Below are positions 1-7,815 of a stretch of 64,000 nt of DNA, one piece after another. The position numbers and the translations under genes were made by a program. The notes under the pieces were generated by a model, which saw only the letters and a program-made list of their open reading frames with translations, did not search any database and was not told the origin of the DNA. Positions within the stretch are counted from its first letter, which is position 1. Every line of letters starts with the position of its first letter. This stretch comes from Pseudomonas sp. JUb42 (lineage in GTDB: Bacteria; Pseudomonadota; Gammaproteobacteria; Pseudomonadales; Pseudomonadaceae). The stretch covers positions 682,001-746,000 of the forward strand of contig NZ_JANUFD010000001.1 of NCBI RefSeq assembly GCF_024807945.1, written 5' to 3'.

Positions 1-2945
1 ACGATATCGGCAAAGCCGCCGACGATATCCGTGGCCGGGCCGAGGACCTTGATCACCGAACCGGCGATCTTGCCAGCCTTGCCCGCTGCCAGCTTGGCGC
101 CACTGGCGCTGGATACCGCGTCGTCCAGGCGCTGGGTGATGCCGCCGTAGACCTTATTAGCTGCGTCCGCGTTACCGGCACCATCGCCAAGAATATCCGA
201 GAGGTCGCCGAGCTTGGCGCCGGGTACTGAGTCCAGGGCTGTACTGATCTTGGCCTTGGTCGCTTCCGGCAGATCGCTGACCTTGAGTTCGAACTTGTCG
301 CCCTGCACGCCGTTTTTGCCCCAGATTTCCGGCAGGGTCTTGTCCAGGCCGAGGAAGTCGACCATGCCGCCTTTGCCCATCAGCTCGCCGATCTTGTCGC
401 CGAGGCGGACAAAGTGGCTGCCTGACCCGGCAAAGCTGAGGAAGTCCTTGGCGATGGACAGGCGTTGCAGCGGTGTTTCACCGAGTTTGCCGCCGTCGCC
501 GACCAGTTGGTAAATCCCCGAGAACAGGGTGACGCCCGCGCCCAGCGAGCCGAGGATGCCCTTGGTATTGAGCGCACTGAACACTTCGCCGAGGGCCCCG
601 CGATCGGCAATCGGAATGTAGGGTTTGGACAGAGCAGTCTTGAGGTCGGCCTCGCTGATACTGCCATTGGTCTTGTAGACCTCGCCCAGTTCTTCCAGGG
701 CCTTGGTCACGGCCGAGGATTTCTCCTTGCCCTGCATGCCTTCTTCGAGGAATTTCTCGATGACTTCCTGGGTGCGCCGCGGCATGTCCAACAGCTCGCC
801 CTTGAGCACGCCCTTGAGCAGGCCGAACAGGTCTTTGGTCGCCAGTTCCTTGTTCTCGTCGCTGATCTTGCTCGGGTCGCCGATCAGGTCGTTGAGGTCG
901 CTGGTCAGGCCGTCGGCCTGGATCGACTGGGCGGCCTTGGTCGCGGCGTCCTGGTCAAACATCGACAGCGACGTCAGGGTATTGCTCAGGTCTTCCTGAG
1001 CTTCGTGAGCCTTGCCCTGGTTTTGCAGGTCCTTGAGATAAGCCACGTATTCAGGGTTATTGGTCAGGTCGAGGAGCTTCTGCTTGACCTCGTCTTTATT
1101 GGGGATACGGTTGATCGCATCGTCCATCTTGCCCTTGTAATCGGCCTGCACCGTGGGATCGGAGAACAGCGTGGTGATCTGCTCCTGGAGTTTGCCGCCG
1201 TCGATGATGTCGTGCATGTCGGCCGAAGACAGCTCGGTCTGCTTGTCATCGAACACCCGCCAGGTGCCGCCGAATGCGCCGGGCTCTTCTTCGTAGCCGG
1301 TCAGGCCGCGACCGTTCTGGTAGGCCGCCTGGGCTTCCAGGGCGCGGACCAGCTTGGCCCGCGGATCGTCCTTGGCGATGGAACCGTCCTTGACGCCTTC
1401 ACGGTAAGTGTCCAGCAGCTCCTTGGTGGCCAATTCGCTGACGGTCAATTCCGGTGACGAGTCGTCTTTGTCGTCGGCCTTGACTCCGGTCTTGAGGTTA
1501 AGCACGTCCAGTTCGTCCGCAGGCGGCAGATCGTGTTTGCTGCGGGTGTCGTCGACGGCGCCTTCGGTGGAGGCTTCCCACTTGGCCACGACATCGTCAT
1601 AGAGTTGCGGGCTGAGTTCCTTGGAGACGATCACCTTGCCTTCGTCGGTTTCATAGCGAATCAGGCCGTCGCCCAGCTCGTCCGGTGAGCCGAAGGTCAT
1701 GTCCTTGTTCTTCAGGAAATCATCCGGCCCGGCCAGCTTGTAGCCTTCGGCCTCGCTGCTGTGGATCTTCGACCAGGTGTCGTTGGCGGTGGTCGCGGCC
1801 TTGAACAGCTCCGGCGCGAGGTCCTTGGACACCACCACTTTCTGCCCGTCGTGGGTTTCATAGGTCAGGGTGTTGCCTTCCTGGCCGATGGTCCAGTTGA
1901 AGTTCTTGAAGTCGTTGAGGGTCGGAATCGGCGTGTTGGCGTCGGCCAGGGTCGCGCCGTTATTCAGGGCGGTATTGATATCGCCGGACTTGGCCGGGTC
2001 GGTGATGACCTCGTGCAGGCCAGCGAGGTATTCGAACAGTTTTGGATTGTCGTCCTTGGCCACCACGACTTTTTCGCCGTCGCCGGTCTCATAGCGGATC
2101 AGGCCAGGGCCGACTTCGTCCACCGGGCCGACGGTGATGCCGCTGTAGGGCGGCCAGACTTCGTTGTCACCGGCACGGCGATAGCCATCGGCTTCGCTGC
2201 TGGTCAGGCCGGAAAGGCTGTCGTAAGCGCCGGTCACCTGCTGATACAGCTCGGGGTTGTCGCGCTCGGAGACCACGTATTTCTGCCCGTCCTGGGTGAC
2301 GTAACGGACCACCCCCGGACCCATTTCTTCGGCCGGGCCAACCGCCTGGTAATCGCCGAGTTTTTCCGGCGCCTGCTGATCGGCACCGACCCGCACGTAG
2401 CCGTCGGCTTCGCTGGCGTTGATCCCGGACAGGGCTTTGAAGTCCGCCGACACCTGCTTGAACAGCTCGGGATTTTCCTGCTCGGAAACGATGAACGACT
2501 TGCCGTCCTCGGTCACATAACGGATCAGCCCCGGACCTTTCTCGTCCGGCGGGCCGATAAACTTGTAAGCCCCCAGTGTCTCTGGCGCCGTGGCATCCGG
2601 GGCGGTCAATTCATAGCCTTCGCCGACGCTGTCCTTGATGCCTTGCAGGGCCGGCTGAGCGTCGACGATCTGCTGATACAGTTTGGGGTTGGTGGATTTG
2701 CTGACCATCACATGGTCGCCGTCCTCGGTGACATAGCGCACGGTATCGGCGGCCACGGTGCCCGGTTTTTCGATGGACTTGAGATCCTTCAAGGCCGGGG
2801 ATTTCTCGTCGGCCGTGGCCGGTCGGTACTGATCGGCTTTCTCTACGCTGCTCTTGAGTAAGGTAGTGAACAGGGTTTTCGGTATCACCGCCGCCCGGGT
2901 CAACGGTTGGGTGTCGGGCGTGTTGGTCAAGGGGCGGGTCGACAT
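1..2945 (-). CDS. Giant repeat protein flanking the T3SS, candidate HrpK/HrpF/NolX-like translocator or effector (3' end outside window)
   Basis: The reading frame is open from an ATG at 2945, with AGGAG just upstream, to the window edge, giving at least 981 residues. Residues about 40-450 hold six copies of a 70-75 residue module with the core RYxTxDGxxxxVSxxxNPxLF, most ending in SEADGY or similar. A central region beginning near residue 490 (ELTVSELATKELLDTYREG) is clearly paralogous to the protein encoded at 19842-23396. The visible end (KVLGPATDIVGG) matches the start of the hydrophobic glycine-rich segment of that paralogue. Large proteins with N-terminal repeats and a C-terminal hydrophobic part fit the HrpF/NolX/HrpK translocator description, but the family was not confirmed by search; a secreted effector is the alternative. 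The gene is divergent from the sct operon. Confidence 0.6.
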   Translation of the reverse strand, partial: MSTRPLTNTPDTQPLTRAAVIPKTLFTTLLKSSVEKADQYRPATADEKSPALKDLKSIEKPGTVAADTVRYVTEDGDHVMVSKSTNPKLYQQIVDAQPALQGIKDSVGEGYELTAPDATAPETLGAYKFIGPPDEKGPGLIRYVTEDGKSFIVSEQENPELFKQVSADFKALSGINASEADGYVRVGADQQAPEKLGDYQAVGPAEEMGPGVVRYVTQDGQKYVVSERDNPELYQQVTGAYDSLSGLTSSEADGYRRAGDNEVWPPYSGITVGPVDEVGPGLIRYETGDGEKVVVAKDDNPKLFEYLAGLHEVITDPAKSGDINTALNNGATLADANTPIPTLNDFKNFNWTIGQEGNTLTYETHDGQKVVVSKDLAPELFKAATTANDTWSKIHSSEAEGYKLAGPDDFLKNKDMTFGSPDELGDGLIRYETDEGKVIVSKELSPQLYDDVVAKWEASTEGAVDDTRSKHDLPPADELDVLNLKTGVKADDKDDSSPELTVSELATKELLDTYREGVKDGSIAKDDPRAKLVRALEAQAAYQNGRGLTGYEEEPGAFGGTWRVFDDKQTELSSADMHDIIDGGKLQEQITTLFSDPTVQADYKGKMDDAINRIPNKDEVKQKLLDLTNNPEYVAYLKDLQNQGKAHEAQEDLSNTLTSLSMFDQDAATKAAQSIQADGLTSDLNDLIGDPSKISDENKELATKDLFGLLKGVLKGELLDMPRRTQEVIEKFLEEGMQGKEKSSAVTKALEELGEVYKTNGSISEADLKTALSKPYIPIADRGALGEVFSALNTKGILGSLGAGVTLFSGIYQLVGDGGKLGETPLQRLSIAKDFLSFAGSGSHFVRLGDKIGELMGKGGMVDFLGLDKTLPEIWGKNGVQGDKFELKVSDLPEATKAKISTALDSVPGAKLGDLSDILGDGAGNADAANKVYGGITQRLDDAVSSASGAKLAAGKAGKIAGSVIKVLGPATDIVGGFADI

Positions 2946-3085
2946 ACGATTGAACTCCTGATGTAACCATTGGGGCAGGGGCGTAGTTGTTTTATGACGT
3001 CGTTATTGCTGTCGGCGTCTTTATTTAATAGTGTGATGTGTCGCACGTTTTTATTGATTCGGCTGTTCACGAAGGTGCCGGAACT

Positions 3086-3108
3086 TGCCGGACACTATCA
3101 GTCCGGCA
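3086..3108. promoter_or_regulatory. Perfect inverted repeat, operator or leader hairpin candidate
   Basis: TGCCGGAC and GTCCGGCA form 8-bp perfect arms around the 7-base spacer ACTATCA. The repeat lies 141 bases upstream of the leftward giant gene. Read leftward, a run of six T precedes the structure rather than following it, so it is not a standard terminator for that direction. It could be a dimeric operator or a leader stem-loop. Confidence 0.4.
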
Positions 3109-3135
3109 GGGAAAAAACACATGGCCCTGCTGAGT

Positions 3136-3152
3136 TTTCGCAACATTTCACA
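3136..3152 (+). promoter_or_regulatory. Direct-repeat motif, copy a
   Basis: TTTCGCA and TTTCACA repeat with a 10-bp period, 191-207 bases upstream of the leftward giant gene. The first heptamer also pairs as an inverted repeat with TGCGAAA at 3155-3161. The arrangement matches copies b (3359-3375) and c (23475-23491). Tandem heptamers one helical turn apart are typical of activators that bind side by side, such as OmpR-type winged helices; that reading is inference. Confidence 0.4.
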
Positions 3153-3358
3153 ACTGCGAAACAGACCTTGTGCCTATCATGCAATCCTTGATTTATAAGG
3201 CTTGTAGCGTTGAAGGGCGGTGTGCAGGTCATATGGCTTGTGTGGTTTAAGAAATAGACAAAAAGTTCAATGGCACAGAATAAAAAGTCTCGTCTGCGAA
3301 GTATTCTTGTCTGTGTTGGAAAACTTGTTAATCCCGTGTTCCCAGCCTGCTCATAAGG

Positions 3359-3375
3359 TTTCACAAGTTTTCACA
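3359..3375 (+). promoter_or_regulatory. Direct-repeat motif, copy b, upstream of the sct operon
   Basis: TTTCACA repeats exactly with a 10-bp period (3359-3365 and 3369-3375), 167-183 bases before the first small gene of the cluster. Including the preceding AAGG, 20 bases match the site upstream of the second giant gene at 18 positions. A TACTAT hexamer at 3398-3403 could be the -10 of the promoter it serves. Confidence 0.45.
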
Positions 3376-3541
3376 GCATCAAACAATTGCCCCTGCCTAC
3401 TATTGATCCGTGCAAAACAGCGATGTCAGCCATGCCAGGTTATTCATCGATATTCGTTGCTCGCACAACTTTTCAATGCGCTGCGCTGTGGCGTTTGAAG
3501 TTTTCATACCTTCACCCCCATCCCCATCAAGGAGTTCCAAA

Positions 3542-3703
3542 ATGAGTGATGTTCCTCCAGTAAGCTCCGGCGGCGCCGATGCAGCCATCGCCAAAATGGA
3601 AGCCACTTTCAACATGGCAATCGAGAAGTCAGCAAAGATCACCGAGCTGACCACAGCCAAGAAAGCTGAGCTCGATGCAACCAAACAACGTCCGCAGAAC
3701 TGA
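3542..3703 (+). CDS. 53-residue protein at the head of the T3SS cluster, candidate needle/pilus subunit
   Basis: The ATG at 3542 has AAGGAG 8 bases upstream and is preferred to upstream in-frame starts. The product is 53 residues, starts MSDVPPVSSGG and is helical and polar thereafter (KMEATFNMAIEKS, then TAKKAELDATKQ). It has no cysteine, no signal peptide and no membrane segment. Size, helical character and position before sctD suit a T3SS filament subunit (SctF/NopA type), but I do not recognise the family from sequence. A GC-rich hairpin follows at once (3711-3738), which would suit a subunit made in larger amount than SctD. The 73-residue protein at 11212-11433 is the competing needle candidate. 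Confidence 0.5.
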   Translation: MSDVPPVSSGGADAAIAKMEATFNMAIEKSAKITELTTAKKAELDATKQRPQN

Positions 3704-3710
3704 TGTTGTC

Positions 3711-3738
3711 ATGCGGGCTGCGCCATTGCGGCCCGCAT
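3711..3738 (+). terminator. GC-rich stem-loop between the first small gene and sctD
   Basis: ATGCGGGC and GCCCGCAT form an 8-bp perfect stem around a 12-base loop, starting 7 bases after the stop at 3703. No T-run follows, so a full intrinsic terminator is unlikely. A partial attenuator or an RNA-processing/stability element that sets different amounts of the small protein and SctD is more likely. Confidence 0.4.
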
Positions 3739-3790
3739 ATCCTGCCGCTGAGTTGGCGATGCCTGTGGACCCCTTGATGGTAATCCGCCC

Positions 3791-4723
3791 ATGACAGCCC
3801 TTATTTCCTTGACCTCGGTGCCCCGTTCCTCGGCATCAGGCGAGAGCGCACCCGTGCTCAGCATCACCCATGGCCTGCACCAAGGCGTCAATCTGACTCT
3901 GGACAGTGCCGTTTACATTGTCGGCAGCGCCTCCAGCGCCGATCTCATTCTCAGCGACGCCGGTATCGCCGAACGGCATATGGTGCTGCGCTTCGTCGAT
4001 GGCCGCGTGGCCGTCGAAGCCTTGGGTGGCGACCTGATTGTCGTCGACCTGCACGGGCAGCAAACCCGCATCCCCAAAGGTAATGGCCATCGTGCCCGCC
4101 TGCCGCTGCAAATCGGCCTGGGCGACGCGCGCCTGCGTCTGGACAGCAGCTCGCCCGAGCGCGCGCCCGCTGCGGCACAGGCCTCGATCTGGCGCAGCAA
4201 ATTGCACTGGCTGTTGGCCTTGGTGCTGATGGTGTTGTGCGTGGGCGCCTTTGCCTTTCGCAGCGAACCGATCGCCCCGGCGGCACTGGTTGTCAGCGCC
4301 CCGACCCGCGTGCCTCAGGTGCCGGTCAACACGCCAGCCCAGGCGCATATCTGGCTTGATCAGCAACTCTCTGCCGCCGACCTCAAGGGTATCCGGGTCA
4401 GCGAGGCGGGCGGCCAGTTGATCGCCGAAGGCGCCTACGACCCAACACAAAAATCGCGCTGGATCGCCCTGCAACAGGCCTATGACCAACAGTTCGGCCA
4501 GCAGGTGCTGCTCCAGGCCAACGTCACCCAGCACAGCGAAATCGCCAAGCCGCGGGTGCGGTTCCAGGCAGTGTGGTTCGGCACCAATCCGTACGTGATC
4601 AACGACAGCGGCCGCCGCCTGTACCCCGGCGCGGCCCTGGCCGATGGTTGGATGCTGGAGCGCATCGAAAACAACCAGGTGATTTTGGCCAGGGGTGAAG
4701 AGCGGTTTACGTTGACCCTGTGA
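3791..4723 (+). CDS. sctD: T3SS inner-membrane ring protein SctD
   Basis: This 310-residue protein has an N-terminal FHA-like cytoplasmic domain (about residues 15-115, with the VGSASSADLILSD type signature). One membrane segment follows near residues 138-158 (LLALVLMVLCVGAFAF), then a periplasmic domain with ring-building repeats. This is the SctD (YscD/HrpQ) layout, forming the outer of the two inner-membrane rings around the export gate. It is shorter than YscD (about 420 residues). It follows the small helical gene and precedes an orphan gene and sctV. The ATG at 3791 has no strong Shine-Dalgarno, so the start is probable rather than certain. Confidence 0.8.
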   Translation: MTALISLTSVPRSSASGESAPVLSITHGLHQGVNLTLDSAVYIVGSASSADLILSDAGIAERHMVLRFVDGRVAVEALGGDLIVVDLHGQQTRIPKGNGHRARLPLQIGLGDARLRLDSSSPERAPAAAQASIWRSKLHWLLALVLMVLCVGAFAFRSEPIAPAALVVSAPTRVPQVPVNTPAQAHIWLDQQLSAADLKGIRVSEAGGQLIAEGAYDPTQKSRWIALQQAYDQQFGQQVLLQANVTQHSEIAKPRVRFQAVWFGTNPYVINDSGRRLYPGAALADGWMLERIENNQVILARGEERFTLTL

Positions 4724-4797
4724 TGACTGTGGAACCGGCACGCCGCTCCTACGGGCAGGTCCACATTTTGTGAATCCAAATAGCTGAGCCTTGCCTG

Positions 4798-5157
4798 ATG
4801 AGAGTCGATCCGCGCCCCTTACTGCCCACGCCTACCGACAAGACGGCCGCGGTCGAGAGCATTCGTCCGGTGGTTGCGCGCCAGAGCGCGCGCTTCGAGG
4901 CGGTGCTGAGCAAGCGCGAGGGCGTGGCGCGGCGCTCGTTGCGCGGCGATGTCGAGCAGGCGGGCAGCAGCGAAGGCGTCAGCCCGGAGCTGTTCGGCAG
5001 CACGCGCTCACTGGAAATTCTCAACTATTTGCTGGACGAAGTCCTGCCCGGGCTGGATGCCGAGCCTGAGATCAAGACCCTGGCTGAAGACCTGATTCGC
5101 GAGGAAATTCATATGCGCCAGAGTCTGGAACAGCAGCGTGCCGAGGTGCAGGTATGA
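4798..5157 (+). CDS. Orphan 119-residue protein in the T3SS cluster
   Basis: I do not recognise this family. The product has a proline-rich, probably unstructured N-terminus (RPLLPTPTDK) and a basic middle with many arginines. The C-terminal half is acidic and helical (EILNYLLDEVLPGLDAEPE, then LIREEIHMRQSLEQQ) and probably forms a coiled coil. There is no signal peptide, membrane segment or cysteine. It lies between sctD and the TPR gene before sctV, so a cytoplasmic T3SS accessory role (chaperone, sorting factor or gatekeeper substitute) is possible. The 74 bases between sctD and this gene hold no clear promoter. Confidence 0.55.
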   Translation: MRVDPRPLLPTPTDKTAAVESIRPVVARQSARFEAVLSKREGVARRSLRGDVEQAGSSEGVSPELFGSTRSLEILNYLLDEVLPGLDAEPEIKTLAEDLIREEIHMRQSLEQQRAEVQV

Positions 5158-5194
5158 GCATCTTCTTCGGCACAGGAGCCGCGAACACTTGGCA

Positions 5195-5286
5195 GGGGGG
5201 AGTGACTTCATTCGCCAAAGCGGTATTTCAGGCGACAGCGATGTATCGACTGTACTACCCCATTCGCGAAGGAATTCACTCCCACA
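5195..5286. repeat. Degenerate REPIN, GAATTCATTCGCGAA family
   Basis: Two inverted REP-like ends (GGGAGTGACTTCATTCGCC and its degenerate complement ending ACTCCCAC) flank a spacer containing GGTATTTCAGGCGAC. The same spacer phrase occurs in the copy at 10483-10573. It sits inside the T3SS cluster between the orphan gene and the TPR gene. Confidence 0.65.
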
Positions 5287-5344
5287 AAAAACCATTTATT
5301 TCAGAGGGCTATCTGTTTTTTTTGCTGCCACAAGGGGTTCTGCA

Positions 5345-5683
5345 ATGACCGCGCGTGACGATCAGGACTGCATCGAACTGCTCAAGGGCATGGGCGATCT
5401 GTATCGCCGCAGCGGCCAGGCCCAGCGTGCCCTGGTGATGCTGTTGATCGCCGTGCAAATGGCCCCCGAGGACAGCACACTGCTGCGCACCCTGGCCATG
5501 ACCTTTACCGACAGCGGTGATGCCGAACGCGCCCTTAATGCGCTGGACCGTCTGGCCGAACAGGAAGGCGAGTCCAGCAGCCTGTTGTTGCTGCGCAGCC
5601 GGGCCCTGTGGCGCGGCGCACGCACGGAAGAGGCGCGGCAGTGCTTCAAGCGCTATCTGGCGGCGCGGAGGGCGGCGGCATGA
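5345..5683 (+). CDS. Small TPR protein, SctG-like T3SS chaperone
   Basis: The ATG at 5345 has AAGGGG upstream; the longer open frame back to 5138 crosses a REP element and is rejected. The 112-residue product consists of about three TPR-like helix pairs (LLKGMGDLYRRSGQAQRALV, then LRTLAMTFTDSGDAERALNA). Size and fold match YscG/PscG, the TPR chaperone that keeps the needle subunit soluble. That functional assignment rests on fold and context, because no YscE partner was recognised. Its stop overlaps the sctV start (ATGA), showing translational coupling. Confidence 0.6.
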   Translation: MTARDDQDCIELLKGMGDLYRRSGQAQRALVMLLIAVQMAPEDSTLLRTLAMTFTDSGDAERALNALDRLAEQEGESSSLLLLRSRALWRGARTEEARQCFKRYLAARRAAA

Positions 5684-7815
5684 ACCTGATGAACCGGCTC
5701 AACGGCCTGGCTCGCATAGCCGCACAGCGCACCGACGTGATTATCGTCGCCTTTATGCTGATGGCCATCGTCATGATGATCATCCCGCTGCCGACTTATC
5801 TGGTCGACATGCTCATCGGCCTGAACATCGCGCTGAGCATTCTGATCCTTATCGTCGCCTTCTACATCTCCCACTCGGTGGAGTTCTCGGCGCTGCCGCC
5901 GCTGATTCTGCTCAGCACGTTGTTTCGTCTGTCCCTGTCCATCACCACCACGCGCCTGATCCTGCTCGACGGCAACGCCGGGCATATCGTCAAGGCGTTC
6001 GGTGATTTTGTGATTGCCGGGCAGGTAGTGGTGGGGCTGGTGGTGTTCCTGATCATCACCGTGGCGCAGTTCGTGGTGATCACCAAGGGTGCCGAGCGAG
6101 TCGCGGAAGTGGCGGCACGTTTCACTCTGGACGCCATGCCCGGCAAGCAGATGAGCATCGACAACGACCTGCGCAACGGCGATATCGATCAGCCGGAAGC
6201 GCGGCGTCGGCGTTCGCGGCTGGAGCGGGAAAGCCAGATGTTCGGCGCGATGGACGGCGCCATGAAATTCGTCAAGGGCGATGCCATCGCCGGTCTGGTG
6301 ATCCTCGCGGTCAACCTGCTTGGCGGCATGCTGATCGGCATGCTTGAGCGGGACATGCCCTTCGGCGTGGCGGTACATACCTATTCGCTACTGACCGTGG
6401 GCGATGGCCTGATCGCACAGATTCCGGCGCTGCTGATTTCCGTGGCGGCGGGCACCGTGGTGACCCGGGTCAACAGCGATAACACCGAAGGCAACCTCGG
6501 CACTGAGATCCTGGCCCAACTGGGCGCCAGTCATCGCGCCCTGAGCCTGACTGCACTTATCCTGCTGGGTGTCGCCCTGCTGCCTGGCTTCCCGGCGCTG
6601 GTTTTTATCGGCCTGGCGGCGATCCTCGGTGCCTCGGCGTTTTTCATGTGGCGGCGGCAGAGGGTGCAACCGCTGCAAGCCGTGGTGGAAGAGGCGCCGG
6701 GCGAGGTGCACGAATACGAAACGGTCGAATCGGCACCGCTGCTGATTAAGCCTCTGGACTGCCGCCTGCTGCTGATCCTCGGACCGGGGCTGGCCGCATC
6801 GGCACCGGAGCAGCCTCTGCGCCAACGCATCGAGGCCCTGTGCCACGAGATTCGCGGCGACCTGGGTATTGAGGTGCCCGAGGCCGAGATCTATACCGAG
6901 CGCAAGGCCGCAGCCCAGCGCTTTGTTATCGAGCTGGAAGGCGTGCCGGTCTGCGAAGGCGAGCTGCCGGTGGATTGCCTGTTGCTCAAGGACGACCCGG
7001 TGCACGCGCAGTTGCTGGATATCCCGGCGCTGGAAGCCGACTCACCCCTGAGCCAGCGGCCGGGGCAGTGGATCGAAAGGCATCATCAAGCGCGCCTGGA
7101 AGAGGCCGGGGTCGGCTTTCTGTTCCCCGACGAGATCCTGCGCGCCGTGCTCGAGCGTACCTTGCGCCGCTATGCCGCCGACTTCCTTGGCATTCAGGAG
7201 ACCCGTGCGTTGCTCGAGCGCATGGAAGGCAACTACGGCGAACTGGTCAAGGAAGTGTTGCGCAGCGTGCCTTTGCAACGGGTGGCCGAAGCCTTGCGTT
7301 GCCTGGTCGCTGAAGGTGTGTCGATCCGCAATCAGCGTGCGTTGCTCGAAGCCATGGTTGAGTGGGGCGGCCGCGAAGTGGATGCCGCGCGCCTGGCCGA
7401 ACACTTGCGCGCCGCTCTGGCACGGCAGATCAGTCATCAGTATGCCGATCGCAATCGGGTGATCAGCGCCTTTGTCCTGGCGCCCGCTCTGGAAGAACAA
7501 CTGCGCTCCAGCCTGCGCCGTCAGGACGGTAGCCGCGACTCGATCCCGGAGCAGACCAGCCGCGCCGTACTCGTGCAGCTGCGGCATATCTGCGAGCGCC
7601 TGCCCGATGACCGCCGCACCGTACTGCTGGCTCACCCGGAACTGCGCCGCGCCCTGCGCCGCCTGATCGTGCGCGGCGAGATCGAGCTGGCGGTGCTGTC
7701 GTTCCGCGAGCTGGCGGGGGAATACAACCTGCAGGCCGTTGGCACCGTCAGCCTCAGTGATGCACCGCAGCGTTCCGCTACTCCGACTCCTTCTTCTCTG
7801 GCGAATGCTTCATGA
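5680..7815 (+). CDS. sctV: T3SS export gate protein SctV
   Basis: This 711-residue protein is the FlhA/SctV family export gate component. The N-terminal half has eight predicted membrane segments and the FHIPEP family loop (FTLDAMPGKQMSIDNDLRNG, near residues 146-165). The C-terminal half is a cytoplasmic domain that forms the nonameric ring receiving substrates and chaperones. The start at 5680 overlaps the TPR gene by 4 bases, and the stop overlaps sctC2 by 4 bases. Length and motifs are normal for the family, and no frameshift is seen. Confidence 0.95.
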   Translation: MNLMNRLNGLARIAAQRTDVIIVAFMLMAIVMMIIPLPTYLVDMLIGLNIALSILILIVAFYISHSVEFSALPPLILLSTLFRLSLSITTTRLILLDGNAGHIVKAFGDFVIAGQVVVGLVVFLIITVAQFVVITKGAERVAEVAARFTLDAMPGKQMSIDNDLRNGDIDQPEARRRRSRLERESQMFGAMDGAMKFVKGDAIAGLVILAVNLLGGMLIGMLERDMPFGVAVHTYSLLTVGDGLIAQIPALLISVAAGTVVTRVNSDNTEGNLGTEILAQLGASHRALSLTALILLGVALLPGFPALVFIGLAAILGASAFFMWRRQRVQPLQAVVEEAPGEVHEYETVESAPLLIKPLDCRLLLILGPGLAASAPEQPLRQRIEALCHEIRGDLGIEVPEAEIYTERKAAAQRFVIELEGVPVCEGELPVDCLLLKDDPVHAQLLDIPALEADSPLSQRPGQWIERHHQARLEEAGVGFLFPDEILRAVLERTLRRYAADFLGIQETRALLERMEGNYGELVKEVLRSVPLQRVAEALRCLVAEGVSIRNQRALLEAMVEWGGREVDAARLAEHLRAALARQISHQYADRNRVISAFVLAPALEEQLRSSLRRQDGSRDSIPEQTSRAVLVQLRHICERLPDDRRTVLLAHPELRRALRRLIVRGEIELAVLSFRELAGEYNLQAVGTVSLSDAPQRSATPTPSSLANAS

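Larger units (their letters stand above)
2946..3541. promoter_or_regulatory. Divergent intergenic control region of the T3SS locus
   Basis: These 596 bases separate the leftward giant gene (ATG at 2945) from the first small gene of the sct cluster (ATG at 3542). The stretch is visibly AT-richer than its neighbours. It contains a perfect inverted repeat (3086-3108) and two copies of a 10-bp-spaced direct repeat (3136-3152 and 3359-3375). A possible -10 hexamer TACTAT lies at 3398-3403 without a good -35 at the usual distance, as expected of an activator-dependent promoter. No HrpL-type box (GGAACC with CCAC) was recognised. Short reading frames here lack ribosome sites or family features and were not called as genes. 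Confidence 0.5.

Noticed and set aside
465..2861. Long rightward open frames (465-1457 and 1761-2861) opposite the left giant gene
   Set aside because: They are antisense to a protein with clear repeats, a ribosome site and a paralogue. Their composition is the complement of GC-rich codons, and they have no family features.
2970..3498. Small open frames in the divergent T3SS control region
   Set aside because: No ribosome sites or recognisable composition, and they cover palindromes and direct repeats better explained as control elements.
2946..3541. HrpL-type hrp box upstream of the sct operon
   Set aside because: No GGAACC with CCAC at 15-16 bp spacing was found; GGAACTT near 3080 has no partner.
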